A stretch of 64,000 bases of DNA from NCBI GenBank assembly GCA_951394405.1, contig OX596346.1:1116001-1180000 (forward strand), read 5' to 3'. Position numbers and translations under genes: made by a program. The DNA comes from Coprinellus micaceus. Its lineage: Eukaryota; Basidiomycota; Agaricomycetes; Agaricales; Psathyrellaceae. Every line of letters starts with the position of its first letter. Within the stretch, counting starts at the first letter, position 1. This document shows, in pieces, positions 20,475 through 31,298 of this stretch. The notes under the pieces were generated by a model. It saw nothing but the letters and a program-made list of their open reading frames with translations. It was not told the origin of the DNA and ran no database searches.

Positions 20475-22278
20475 ATGCAGCGCCGCCAGCCCCGCGGTCA
20501 GGCATTCATCTCGCCGCCAATCTCGCAGAACATGGGGTCAGACAGCGACAAGAGTCCACGGCGCAGGTTCCTCGTCGGAAACAGGATTTGGCTCATCGTC
20601 GTCGTTCTCGGTGCCATCCTCACAGTCACTCATTTTATCTCCCTTCCGAGCTCGAGCAAGCTTTCGACCACCCCGACGTACTCCAATTCACATTTGAACC
20701 CCAAGGACTACCTCAATGTCACCGATCTCGGGCCCAACCCCTTCGAATTCTGCCCATCATATGGGCCTGGTGATGAGCTGGGCGGAAAGTACGGCTCGAA
20801 CTTGCTCTCGCAAAGCCGTATGAACCTGGGGAGCGGCGCCCGCGTTCAGCGTGTGTTGAACAAGGCGCTCGCGGGTCAACCTATCACGATCAGCGTTCTT
20901 GGTGGTTCTAGTGCGTAACCTTGATTTTCTCTGTCATTAGACGCTCACGTTACACAGTATCTGCTTGCCACGGCGCTGGCGACGATCCCATCTCACCCCA
21001 CTGCTATCCATCCAAGTTCTTCCAATGGTGGAACACTGTATTCCCCCACCCCGCGACTGAATTGACCAATGGTGCCATGCGCAAGACTAACTCTGGCTAC
21101 TTTGGCTTCTGTAATTCGCACCACCTTCCAGACATCACCGACCTTGTTATCATCGAACTGGACACTGACGACGCCCCGTACGCCTTCCATTCCATTTCCC
21201 CTATACATCGCTCCTAACAGTTGTACACAGAGAAAAGGACACCCTGGAACACTTTGAAACCCTCGTCCGCTCCATTCTCATACGCCCCGACCAACCCGCC
21301 GTCGTCCTCCTTGGCCACTTCTCCCCCCAAATTCACAGCGCACACGGCTTCGCTGGCCCAGACCACTGGCACAACGCCGTCGCTCGATTCTACGATGTCC
21401 CCCATATCACCGCAAAGCCCATCCTCCTGCCGCAATATATGGAAGACCCCAAATCCATCGAGCAGTTCTACGTCGATCCCGTCCTCGCGAACCCGAAAGG
21501 CCACGACGTCCTCAGCGAGATGCTCATCGCATACTTTGAAAACCAGATCTGCACGGCCTGGGACGTCGCACGAGGCGCGTCTTTCGAGGCTGTCCCCATC
21601 CACAGGGCCGGAGAGAAGGCTGATGCTCACGGGCTCTTTGGCGGCGTAGGCCAGAGGAAAGGCGTCCCTGAACCGGGCGAGAAGGAGAGCGGTGACAAGG
21701 CGGACGAGAAGGACGCGGAGGGCGTTGCAGGCGAGCGGAAAAAGATCAAGGGTCTCCCCATGGTCGCGCAGTACCAGGTCCCCGGCTCGAGGATCAATAC
21801 CCGGCCCAACAGCGAACGCAAGTTCGAGGAGATCTCGCCATTCTGCGTCTCTGCGAACGACCTTATCAACCCCCTTCCCCCAAGTCTGTTCTATGGCTCA
21901 GGGTGGTATGCTCAGCACCCTTCCACGTCGGGTGGAGGCTCTTCGCTCACGACGACCGCGCACTACTGGTACTCCACCCGCCCTACGAGCAAGCTCAGGA
22001 TCCCCATGCAAGTCGGCGCTGGGGACATTGGTATCTATTACCTCAAGGAACCTGTCAGCCAAATTGGCGAGGGAAGCACGGTGGAGTGCTGGGTCGACGA
22101 TAACTATGCGGGAGCGAAGGTCGTTGAGAACGCTGCGGAGGTTGGGGAACCCGTCCCTGCGTTAGCGATCATTGACCAGTTCGTATCTCGTGGGTCGCAT
22201 TTCGTCGAGTGCCAGTTGTTGGGTGAGGAGGGACAGAGTGTGCCTGCTTTCAAGCTCGTTGGTATTTTTGCTACGTAA
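20475..22278 (+). CDS. SGNH/GDSL-hydrolase-like type II membrane protein
   Basis: Exons 20475-20910, 20958-21177 and 21231-22278 give 567 residues; introns are 47 and 53 bp and the frame closes. A basic N-terminus (SPRRRF) and one helix at about 37-55 (IWLIVVVLGAILTV) indicate a signal anchor. The lumenal part carries an SGNH-type block I (VLGGSISACHG; candidate nucleophile Ser145 in GGS), a conserved Asn/Gly region (GYFGFCNSHHLPDITDLVII) and a block V-like DPVLANPKGHDVL. This family in basidiomycetes is annotated as SGNH hydrolase-type esterase and often groups with capsule or glycan enzymes. Pairing with a GT69 gene supports a glycan acyl-modifying role, which is inference. A charged linker (about 355-400, GEKESGDKADEKD) splits the domain from a C-terminal beta-rich region. 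Confidence 0.82.
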
Positions 22279-22404
22279 ACGGTTCTGGGTGGTTGGACAT
22301 TCGTGCTAGATTAAGTTGTGGACGCTGTAATGACATAGCATTCTTGGGATATATAATGACATACATAGATGATACCACTGCGAGTGATTCAGTAGCACGA
22401 AACG

Positions 22405-24360
22405 ACCCTCGTCTCACAACATACGTCTTCAAAGCCGACAAAGCGCTAGATGCCGCCTCTACTGCCGCTCAAGCAAGCGCGGCAGGTGCAAGCGGGGCTG
22501 CCGCTGTACCTCCTACAGCCTCAGCGAAGAAGCGTGGTCCAGCCGAGCGAGACTCTGTCCAATCCAAACTCGATCTCTCCACCGCCCTCTCGCATCTAGG
22601 CCAAGGGAACTGCGAAAAGGCCGCTCAGTATCTCCTCAAGCTTGGACCCGCGAAAGAGCTGGGTGATTGGGTTGGAAAGGTGCGTTGCGATTGATCTCAA
22701 TTAGGCTCGCGCCTGACCCTAAATAGCTCATCGCTGCTGGCGATATCACGACCCACACTACTCTCTGCGCCCTTGCCACCTTCCCTCGCTCGTCGATCAA
22801 GTCGAGGCTGCTCGAGAACGCGACTTTCAGCTTGTACATTATGAGGGACCGGACTGGACACAATTCAAAAGTCCACTATTTGGTTCAAAAGTACATCGGT
22901 CGCACAAAAATCTTCTGAACGGCCGAACACACTTGATTCAAAAGTTCCTATTTCGCTCAAAAGTCATTCGAAAGACCTGGAACCATGCGCTATTCCTGGT
23001 GACCGGTGACCCTCTCCATCGTTGTGGCCGGCAACGTCCGCTAGCGCCCGTGCACGTCCAAATCGGGCTTTCCAACACGCCGACATGCGCGCTCGCTCTC
23101 GCACAGCGAGCAAGCTCATTTCTGTATCTCAACAGCAAGTAACCCCCCTGACTTGGATTTTTTTCAGTGTGCTCACGCAGCTATCTCCATCCTCATACGG
23201 TCACGGTGGCAATGTGGAATTCGCTGTTAAACGCGGTGTGCGCACCCGACGCTTCACACTAGGATCAGCGCTTATCGATATCTCTTATGCTCGTGCCAGC
23301 GAGCGTAACGGCTGATGGCTACCCACCTGTTGAAACCCTGTGTACGAAGCCGCTACAATTTATGGAGTCGTGTAGATGTGGGCATTACTCACGGAGCCCG
23401 AGGTTGTCGCCCCTGCGGCCCTGCCCTGCTCCCTGGATGGACACCGTCACGGTACACTCAGATTATAAAGGGTGTGATCATACGCCGACAGAAAGAGGGT
23501 AAAAGATGCTTGGCTTGGGTACGAGCATGGTCGCGGTGGCCCTGAGGTGCCGGCGCGTTATCAGGAACCTTGAATCGGGGAGAGGACTTTTGAATCAAAT
23601 AAGAACTTTTGAACCAAACAACGAACTTTTGAATTTCGTCCGACTCGGACCGCCATAGTACATCGAACAGGACCGCCATATATATCAGGGAACTCGTTCA
23701 AGCGTACCTTAACAGCAATTTCAACGTCGTGCTCGAACTCCTAAACCGGTACTCTGTGAGCTATCTCTCCCTTCTGCTTTACTACGGTCTAATGGATTCG
23801 ATCAGACGAGACACTATGTCGACATCCACCTCGCGCCACACGTCCTCAACCTCACGAACCTCATTCGCAACTGGGCAGTCGTCCTTTACTTCCAGCCCTT
23901 CGCCACGATCAGGCTGGATAGGATGAGCGCTGCTTTTGGGTGGACGATCGAGGAGGTTGAGGAGCAAGTCGTCGGGCTTATTCAGTCGGGTGATATCCAG
24001 GGCCGGTGGATAGCCAGAACAAGGTGAGGAGTACGAGCTTGTGGGGGTGGGGAATTGAGAACTGAAGATTCGTTCTGTGTAGATCCTGCAAGCCAAGAAG
24101 ACAGACCATCGTGCCGACTTGTTCGCTCGTGCGATCAAGGTAGCGAATGATATCCAGTCGACGAACAGGAAGTTGCTCCTGAGGATGAGACTGTACGCGT
24201 TTCCACCACACCTTCGTGTGCAGCCATTTGACGTAGCGTTTCATCCAGGCAACAAGCGCACTTGGTGATCAAACCCCCCAAGGGTCAGCTAGCATCCTCG
24301 CCAAGGAGGAGGATCGTTGGCGAATTACTTGACCGTCGAGTGATCGCCCCGACCCTGTAA
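22405..24360 (+). pseudogene. COP9 signalosome subunit 1 (CSN1) relic, 5'-truncated and transposon-disrupted
   Basis: Recognisable CSN1 segments occur in order with normal introns: LTTYVFKADKALDAA, SKLDLSTALSHLGQGN and LGDWVGK, then LIAAGDITTHTTLCALA, then ENATFSLYI. An 818-bp element interrupts here, and the gene resumes with YIEQDRHIYIRELVQAYLN. The PCI-domain end follows (NLTNLIRNWAVVLYFQPFA, FGWTIEEVEEQVVGL), then ILQAKKTDHRADLFARAIK and LASSPRRRIVGELLDRR, stopping at 24358-24360. The first half of the protein is missing upstream of 22405. A one-base loss near 23996 also shifts the frame just before a conserved VDSQNK|GT donor. CSN1 is the large scaffold subunit of the cullin-deneddylating COP9 complex; the functional gene must lie elsewhere. 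Confidence 0.88.
22840..23657. mobile_element. 818-bp TIR element (non-autonomous DNA transposon) in CSN1
   Basis: Both ends begin TATG and form terminal inverted repeats of about 53 bp of equal length. They match at most positions (best block AATTCAAAAGT and then TTTGGTTCAAAAGT). The element is flanked by a perfect 6-bp target duplication GTACAT (22834-22839 and 23658-23663). Removing one copy plus the element restores the CSN1 reading frame exactly (LYIEQDRHIYIREL). Subterminal repeats of TTCAAAAGT occur three to four times at each end. The interior has no recognisable transposase frame, so it is a MITE-like or internally deleted element. A 6-bp duplication does not fit the most common superfamilies (TA, TTAA, 3, 8 or 9-11 bp). 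Confidence 0.88.
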
Positions 24361-24639
24361 CCCTAGTCTCTACTATGCAGATGCGCTTGAAATTCTGGTT
24401 GGAAACCGTGCGATCAGGTATTCCTCCCGTTTCTTTCTTGCTACTACACTCACTTGTTCAAATTGTATCATCAATCGATTTCACATGTATTGTGTGACTC
24501 ACTGGCTACTACAAGTCGTCCGGGTATCACTTTACTCAACCACTACCGGGCTTAGCCCAGCCTGAGCTTGGAGGTCTGTACATATACACTTACGCTTCCC
24601 CGAGATCCTGGCTGTTTCTGATGCAAAAAGGACTGAGGA

Positions 24640-25041
24640 CCCACTGCGGGCAGGTACCCTACGTCTATGGCGATCCGACACGGCGGGACAGAGTCTCAGC
24701 GCCGCGATGACGGATTACTGGATTTCGCTCACCGGTTCGCTGAACCCGAACGATGGGAAGGGTGTGCAACATGAGCAGTTCAACCCACGCATCTCATGAC
24801 CGATGCAATACGAGTTGTCTCTGATCGCCATGTCTGTTTCATAGGCGCTATTTGGCCGCATTTTACAGAGAAGAATCAAGTGAGTCCAAGCAGCGCCTGG
24901 TCTTAATGGGACGCTGAATTAACCTTTAATGCCAAGGTTCTGCTACAACTGAACAGCGCCAACCTCACCACTGTGAACGACAATTTCCGGAAAGAGCAGA
25001 TCGGTTTCCTAAACGAGAACTCCTTCGTTCTCCGGCGATGA
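24640..25041 (+). pseudogene. Type-B carboxylesterase C-terminal relic
   Basis: In shifting frames the stretch reads QVPYVYGDP, then SLSAAMTDYWISLTGSLNPNDGKG, then AIWPHFTEKNQ. A 60-70 bp intron-like segment (GTGAGTCC..CCAAG) follows, then VLLQLNSANLTTV and EQIGFLNENSFVLRR before a stop. This is the canonical C-terminal order of fungal type-B carboxylesterases/lipases. At least two frameshifts and an insertion around 24800-24850 separate the pieces, and the catalytic Ser and Glu region is absent. It is a dead remnant lying directly downstream of the CSN1 relic. Confidence 0.82.
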
Positions 25042-25346
25042 TTTGGAGCTCGTGCAAGTTGCGCGTATCTGTGGCAACAACATAAAGGCCAACCTTCCAT
25101 TTTGTGGCCTCCGTCCAAACAATCTCTGATACGTAGCCTCAGCCTACTCGGTGGATTAATCAAATGAGTATGCAACTTCTAGCTCGAAACAGAGAGTTTG
25201 TGTACAACCGCCGCCCGGAGATGCGGTGTTCTGCCTCGTGGAACCATCAAGTTGTTATGGACAATGGAAGTTAAATATTACAGGGCAATTGTACACAACG
25301 GCCCGGGGTGTGTACTAGTGGCAAGGGAGAAAATTGACACAAATAA
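25042..25346. other. Intergenic, no feature seen
   Basis: About 300 bases lie between the carboxylesterase relic and the 3' end of the GTPase-like gene read from the other strand. Nothing recognisable. Confidence 0.5.
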
Positions 25347-26560
25347 TCAACTAAACCAGTGCTTGAACTTGAAAACGTTTGGGAGGCGTGCGAAAAGTGA
25401 AACCTTATTCTCTTGGATGGCGGTCCGCATCTCGACTAATTTTGCCTCTCTCTCTTCGAGCTTTGCCTCTGCCTCTGCCTCTCCTTCCGCCGCACGCGCC
25501 TCCAAAGCCAACATCTGTTCTTGGATGGTCAAAGCTGCCTGCAGCTGCTCCCGTAGCCGCTTGGCTGCTTCCGTCTCCGGCACCGACTTCTTTTTTCTGA
25601 CCAGTTCGTCTTGGATCTGAAGGACCTCGTCGAGGGCTTTCTGGCTCAGGCGTTTGTCCAGCTCGACCAAGATGTAACGGACTATCTTCCACGCGCTCTC
25701 GCCCTCTTCCTCGTGGACTAGCCGCATGACATGAGCGCCCAAGGGCCTTGCCGGTGGTGATGGGAGGATTGCCTGCCAGTGGAGCACCCGCAACTCCCTC
25801 TCCCTCGCCTCAAAGTTACGACCGAAGTGTCTACCCCACTTGGTTGTGACGAGGACAACCTTGTTGAGAGCCGCTTCTCCACATAAGTGGCTGAACATAT
25901 CTAAGTTTCTTCGAGCCGTCCCGCTGGAACCGTCCTGCGAAATGTCGTGCAGGTAGATCACTCCTCCAAGGATCATTTTCCGACAGAATCTAGATGTGAT
26001 TTGTGAGCCCCTTTACTTCGCTCTATGGGAGGTACCGCACTTACGATTCCTGGAGCCATTTTGCAATGTGCCTTAGTATCTGGAAGTCGCACGCAGTGGT
26101 GCCGTCGAAGCCGGGGGTGTCGAGAATCACGATTCGATGCTGGCTAGTGATGTTGAGGTAGCGCTGCCGGCTTCGTGGAGGTATAGTCTGGCCCTCGATA
26201 ACGACCGATTCCAGTTCGGCGGTGCAGGACGCCAGTTGGTAACCAACCCTGGCCCCTGGTTGCGTGGACTTGATGTGTTGAAGAAGGATATTAATAAACT
26301 TTCGACGGACGTCAGGCTCATCATTCGAACTGGGTCGGGTGTCCGCTGGGCACTTACAGTACTCATTCCCGCCCCCGTCGCTCCCATTATACTACGAAAT
26401 ATCGTCAGGCATAGTCTGCCAGGACCAGTATTTTAACCTACGGGATCACAATGTCCGTCTCGTGGGCATCTAACAAAGCAGGGTCGAGGCTGGTGGGTTC
26501 CTTGGCCTTCGATGTGCTGGGCTTTGACGTCGTGGGCTTCGATCCTTTGCGCTTCGCCAT
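25347..26560 (-). CDS. P-loop GTPase-like (AIG1/septin-like G domain) protein with lysine-less P-loop
   Basis: Four exons, 26442-26560, 26358-26391, 26045-26298 and 25347-25989, give 349 residues; introns are 50, 59 and 55 bp and the phases close. After a basic leader (MAKRKGSKPTTSKP) comes IPIMGATGAGMSTFINILL at about 40-57. This is the P-loop context usual for the agaricomycete G-domain family (MGATGxGKSTFIN), but the invariant lysine is Met49 (ATG where AAG is expected). A Walker B/G3 motif follows (HRIVILDTPGFDGT), then VIYLHDIS and LVTTKWG (G4-like TKW). The C-terminal 130 residues are a charged coiled coil (QALDEVL..EARAAEGEAEAEAKLEEREAK). Proteins of this type are uncharacterised in fungi. 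With the lysine gone it may bind but not hydrolyse GTP, or be an early pseudogene; every other position I can check is intact. Confidence 0.85.
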
Positions 26561-28082
26561 GCTTGTTCACAAACGACAAGGGATGTACTGGGAGGCTAGA
26601 GGTGGTATCTGTGTGAAGACGAAGTCGCGGAACGGTCTAATCTAAAAGCTCTGGAACGAGATGTCCACACCATTTTAACCTCCCTCATGGTTGCAGCATG
26701 TAAATACCATACTCAGGCTGTATAGGGTTGTACAGTGTCTCCCTTCGTCCAATCACATCGATGAGGCCTTGAGGACCCCCAGCCATGTTTCCGGGTCCTG
26801 CAATCGTAATTTATCACTCAATTTGGTTTAATTGACCGTTGAATGGAATTGAATACAGTTGCAACGAGGTGCGTGAGGACCGTGGTATATGCTCAGAGAC
26901 CTTTCATCCACAATTGCCAATCTTACCCGATTCTGCACCCCCAACCTTGGGCGAAATCCGTCGCATCAGGATCGGCAGTTCAGACTCGCGCCCGAATCCG
27001 ACCGCATACTGGATGATACATTGCTGCGCATACAGATCGATGAACCTGATGGGGAGGACAGGTCCCATCATGCCCACTTCCCTGACACAACTGGCACCCA
27101 ATTACAACCTCAAGGGTGTCTTTGTGCGCACTTTCCGTCCGCATCTGGATCCAACACGGGGTTGGCTTTCTTTGTTGTATGGTGCAAACCGCTTACTGAC
27201 GCCGCTACTTTTTGACAGTGGCCAATTTGGCGGCTCGAAAAAATAGTTTCTCTGGGAGGGGGTGGGAGCTGAAATTGAGCATCTCTGGGGGCGAGCGAAG
27301 CGAGCCCCGATGAAAATACACCATTTCTACACAATATGGACTGCCTGGGGTGGTCCTGGAGAGTGGTTCTTCACCTCAGGGGCTATAGATAAGATAAGAT
27401 CATTTCCTTCTTAGGGTAAGGATAAGATCGCGGCAAAATCCGGAAACATAAACTTCGTCAGTTTTGCAGCTATTGAAAATCCCTCTAGACAAAATGTTCC
27501 TCTCGTCAAAAGAAGCATTTCTACTAGAGGAATAAGGAAACGACCCTTTTCCCATGGAGCATATAGCCTTGCGATAAAGTAGCGGTGACTAAGTGGTTTG
27601 CACCATAGATGCACAGAAAATCGGACTCTTGGACAATTTTTACATCATGCGGATATGGATGGGACATATAGGCCCAAAACTACCTCTCTTCCGTCCGCAC
27701 CAAGATGAATGCTCTCTGAGGATATAGCACGATCGTGGTGCGTGGCCAAACCGGGATCACAGCCCGCGCGAATTGAACCCCTGTCGGTAAACTGTAAGGA
27801 ACGTCGCAGACGTCGAGATAATGGTGATTCGCGATGCTGCCGCCATGGACGTGCAGAGACCACGCCCCGTATGGTTATGCACCTGTAGACTAACGTCACA
27901 GAGCAGGTCGGACCGGGAAGGAGTGAGTACGATATATGTGTAGTCGGAAGTTATGGAACTTAGCCGACTTCCCACATCAGTTTATTCACTCCTTGCTTCC
28001 ACCTATAGCGCCAAGGACGCAGGCGTCGAGGCCAATAAAGCGTAGAAGATCGAGATATCATACCCTCCCTCTCCCGCCAATT
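26561..28082. other. Gene-poor region
   Basis: No supported gene. A frame at 26839-27246 (+, 135 codons) has no recognisable domain. Near 27289-27312 there is a perfect-looking palindromic word (GGGGCGAGCGAAGCGAGCCCC) of the kind left by transposable elements. Base composition is lower in GC than in neighbouring coding blocks. Confidence 0.45.
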
Positions 28083-28215
28083 AGGATGGTCCTATACTAC
28101 GAAGACCCAAAGCTACCAAAGTCACCGCGACATTTGAACTCCCCGGTCGGAGGGTGTTGACATCAACGTCGACGATAACGGTGGCTTCACCGTCTCTGGA
28201 TCGTTCAAACGAAAT
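28083..28215 (+). pseudogene. Small heat-shock protein (HSP20/alpha-crystallin) relic
   Basis: One frame reads DGPILRRPKATKVTATFELPG. After a frameshift the next frame reads VDINVDDNGGFTVSGSFK. Together these match the first beta strands of a fungal HSP20 alpha-crystallin domain (TATFELPG then the strand with VSG). The remaining two thirds of the domain are missing. The match is short, so the call is moderate. Confidence 0.55.
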
Positions 28216-28499
28216 TATCAGGATGATGATGAGAGTGGGATGTTTGCAGCGAAGGGGAGGTAGTCTTCTATAGCTGGAACCTGCAAGTGGCCTGGCTTCT
28301 AGTCTGCTCCACGCTGACCAGTCCCGGTGAAGGGTTGTAGATGGGCTCCACTCGGTGTCCTCCTACTACATCCCATTTCCCCCACTGCCTCCAATGTCCT
28401 TGTCTCGCTGTTGTCTTGCGTTCGACGGCGCCTGCGCCGTGCCTTGCGCGCCAGGGTGTGGGCCCTATTGGCCGGCAAGTTCCGATTCTGAGGGTATAT

Positions 28500-28571
28500 G
28501 GGCTCTTGGCACAGGGGTAGCGCGCACGCTTCGCATGCGTGAGGTCGTGGGTTCAAATCCCACAGTGTCCA
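28500..28571 (+). tRNA. tRNA-Ala (anticodon CGC), identical second copy
   Basis: All 72 nt are identical to the copy at 17962, with CGC in the TTCGCAT anticodon loop, T stem GTGGG/CCCAC and discriminator A. A T4 run follows (28572-28575). Flanks also share ATGGGC just before and GGCTCCAGA just after, so the two genes are recent duplicates. It lies 237 bp upstream of the NACHT D start codon. Confidence 0.85.
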
Positions 28572-28808
28572 TTTTGGCTCCAGAACAGTTATCTGTTGAT
28601 TTTTTCACCGGTCCAAAATTCAAATTCCAATGCCCAATTTCCAATTTCCAAGTCTCAGAGATATCACGGATTCACTGGAACTAGGTGGCCTTGGCAAGGC
28701 CCTTGTTGCTCTAGCCTCATGTGCAGTCTGGACCCACAGGTCGCAACAAGGACACACACTAGGACGAAGACGCATGCTGTGAAATTGCGGCTCTTACCTA
28801 CCACCCCC

Positions 28809-30801
28809 ATGTCCCCCTACTTCCAGAATGCACAGAATGTCGTGTTCCGGGGCACTATTATCAATGCGGGAACTTACACCCAGAGTACCCCCGGTACTAC
28901 CCAAAATCCACTGGAGCGTGAGTGGCCCGGACTCGGACATTGTCCACCAACGGTACAGGGTTGCATCTACTCATGTCCTACCCTCCTCGTAGTGCTTGTG
29001 AAACACATCGCAGTTGGCGGGATGCACAATTCTGAGGAACGTTCTGATGCACCCAAGTGCCACGCAGAAACGCGGGTCGCCGTTCAGGAGGAAATTATCA
29101 GCTGGATCACCGACGGCGACCTCGACGCCCAGCCGAGGAGAGTGATGTGGATGTCGGGCCCAGCTGGGACGGGCAAGACGGCGATCGCAGGCTCTGTCGC
29201 AGAGATATGCAAAGCGCGGGGTCTCCTGGCGGCGAGCTTCTTCTTTTCGTCCTTCTCTGGTTCGCAGGAGAGGCGCTCGAAGAGGTACTTGATCATGATC
29301 ATCGCGTACCAGCTTCTCCAGCATGACTCGATGCAGGAGGTGGGAAGGCAAATCTTGGACTCCATCGCCAGAAATCCAGCCGTTTTCCAGATGCGCATCC
29401 AAGACCAGTTGGAAGAATTGGTTCTCCAGCCTCTCCGAATGGCACGCGAACATGGGCTCGATACATTCCAATGGCCTAGAGTCATCATCCTCGATGGCTT
29501 GGACGAGGTGGAACCTGAGGGTTTTGACGACCTACGATCTTCCGGCGTTCAGCGAGCTAAAGAGGAGATCTACACACAAATTCTATCTACCCTCATGCAC
29601 GCCGCGCGCGACCCTGCCTTCCCCTTCCGAATTCTCATCGTCAGTCGACCAGAGAGGGCTATTCGCAATTTCTTCACCGACTGCGAGGGCGTCAAGGATC
29701 TCACAGCCGAAATATTCCTCGACGAGAAGTACGACCCTGACGCCGACATCGCCCTGTATCTCAGGTCCAAGTTCGCGGAGATTCGCCGTCGTTACAATCT
29801 TCCTTCACCTTGGCCCACCGAAGACGCGATACGGCTCCTTGTAGCGAATGCCTCTGGGCAGTTCATATACACTGCAACTGTCATTCGGTTCGTTTCGGAT
29901 CCAATGGGGCTTCCTCAAGCGCAGCTGGATCGTGTATTGAGCTGGGACAATCCTTTGGATGATGGGTCGAATCCCTTTGCAGCTTTGGACACCCTATATA
30001 CACGCATACTCAGCTCCAGCCCAAACCCTCCGCTTGCGGTGAAGTGGCTGGCCACGGTGGCATTCAGCGGTGAGGGAGGGGGGTACCCAGCCCTTTTCTG
30101 GAGGCAATTCCTCGAATCGGTTCCGGGGGAAGGAGAGTACCTTCTTTCAAGTCTACCATCGCTAGTTTCCATTCCCCTTCCCCACGATTTGACCTCCCCA
30201 TACCGCCTTTACCACAAATCCCTGTCTGACTTCTTTGATCGGATACCTAGTTCTGACGCCCTTCACGTCGAGCGGAGTGGGTTAGGCGGGGGAGTGGAAT
30301 TTTTTAGCACCTGTTTTACCAGGGTTCTCAAGAGTAAGTTGGTTTTTTTTTAACTTTGTTTTGGGCTGTTTACTTACATGAATGTGTTTCCAACTTCTAG
30401 ACAAGGGGCCAGTCACACTTCCGAACGAAAAAGAACGAAGTATCTTCTTCAACTTTCTCTTCGATTCTCTCATTTTCCAGCTCACCTTGGCCATGATGCG
30501 TGTGTCGATAATGCACGTGTCGGCTATGGAGAACCATCCCGGTGGCATAACATGCATGCCGTGGGCAAGCTGGCCCAGCTCGAACGACGACGCGCTCTCC
30601 TGCGATGTCCCCTGGTGGATCATCACCTGGCTTATCTCTCGCCACCGTGAGGTCGAGAATGACGATGCTATGAACCACCATCGGGAGTTCAATCCATACC
30701 AGCCAGTGGCCGTAATAGTTCCTAGGATCTTATCTGGATTGTTCTGGGATGTACATTTTTTGGTGCGTGGCCGCAATCCACTGGAACATCCCTCTCGCTG
30801 A
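28809..30801 (+). CDS. NACHT/STAND NTPase D (NLR-like)
   Basis: Exons 28809-28917, 28993-30333 and 30401-30801 give 616 residues; introns are 75 and 67 bp and the frame closes. Exon 1 is a short N-terminal segment (MSPYFQNAQNVVFRGTII) ending at a phase-1 intron, as in NACHT A-C. Exon 2 starts LLVKHIAVGGMHNSEER and PKCHAETRVAV, then the P-loop GPAGTGKT at about 92-99, SFFFSSFSGS, and a Walker B (RVIILDGLDEVEPEG). Sensor-like ILIVSRPER and YHKSLSDFFD close the module. This is a different NACHT subfamily from A-C (GPAGTGKTAIAG type). The last exon (NKGPVTLPNEKERSIFFNF onward, about 130 residues) has no recognised domain and is less certain; if intron 2 were retained the protein would end 6 codons after 30333. 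No repeats follow the NACHT. Confidence 0.85.
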
Positions 30802-31298
30802 AATTCTCATGTTAGTGTCCATGGCATCGCTGCCTCCCGGTATGCAAGCTCTGGAGGCGCGACATTCTCTGGACGTGCAGGGAACATGGTTGGGGCGTTC
30901 CGGGTAATTGGATGTTATTGCGGAATCGTTTCGTCAAGTGGACCCTGTACGCGAACCCCAGAAGTGGGAGGGCTCAGAAGATTATCTTCCCTGGTGGCCG
31001 CCATTTTATCCCTCCCTCGGAAGCAGCGGAGGGTCCTCTCCCTTCTCACCCTCGCCACGCAGGGGCCGACGAAGGTCCAGGAGACATGGTCGCTCGTAGG
31101 CTGGCGATTGACGTTCGATTGACCCGGTTTAGGGAGTGAGTGTACGGCCCTCCTAAGTCATGTGTAGGTACACATAGGGAGATAGAATAGGACAGTAGCG
31201 TATATGTAGGGTATCACATAGTGTTGGGTTGGGGCAGCGGGCCATGATCCGTCTTCAAGATGGTGAAACTGCCCAAAACCATCAATTCGGAGGCAAAA
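30802..31298. other. Intergenic between NACHT D and broken tRNA-Ala
   Basis: Short open frames on the plus strand (30886-31139) have no domain content. No feature supported. Confidence 0.45.

Noticed and set aside
22280..22404. Whether the CSN1 relic could be a complete gene with upstream exons
   Set aside because: The upstream 125 bases carry no CSN1 sequence and then comes the SGNH gene stop; the N-terminal half of CSN1 cannot fit.
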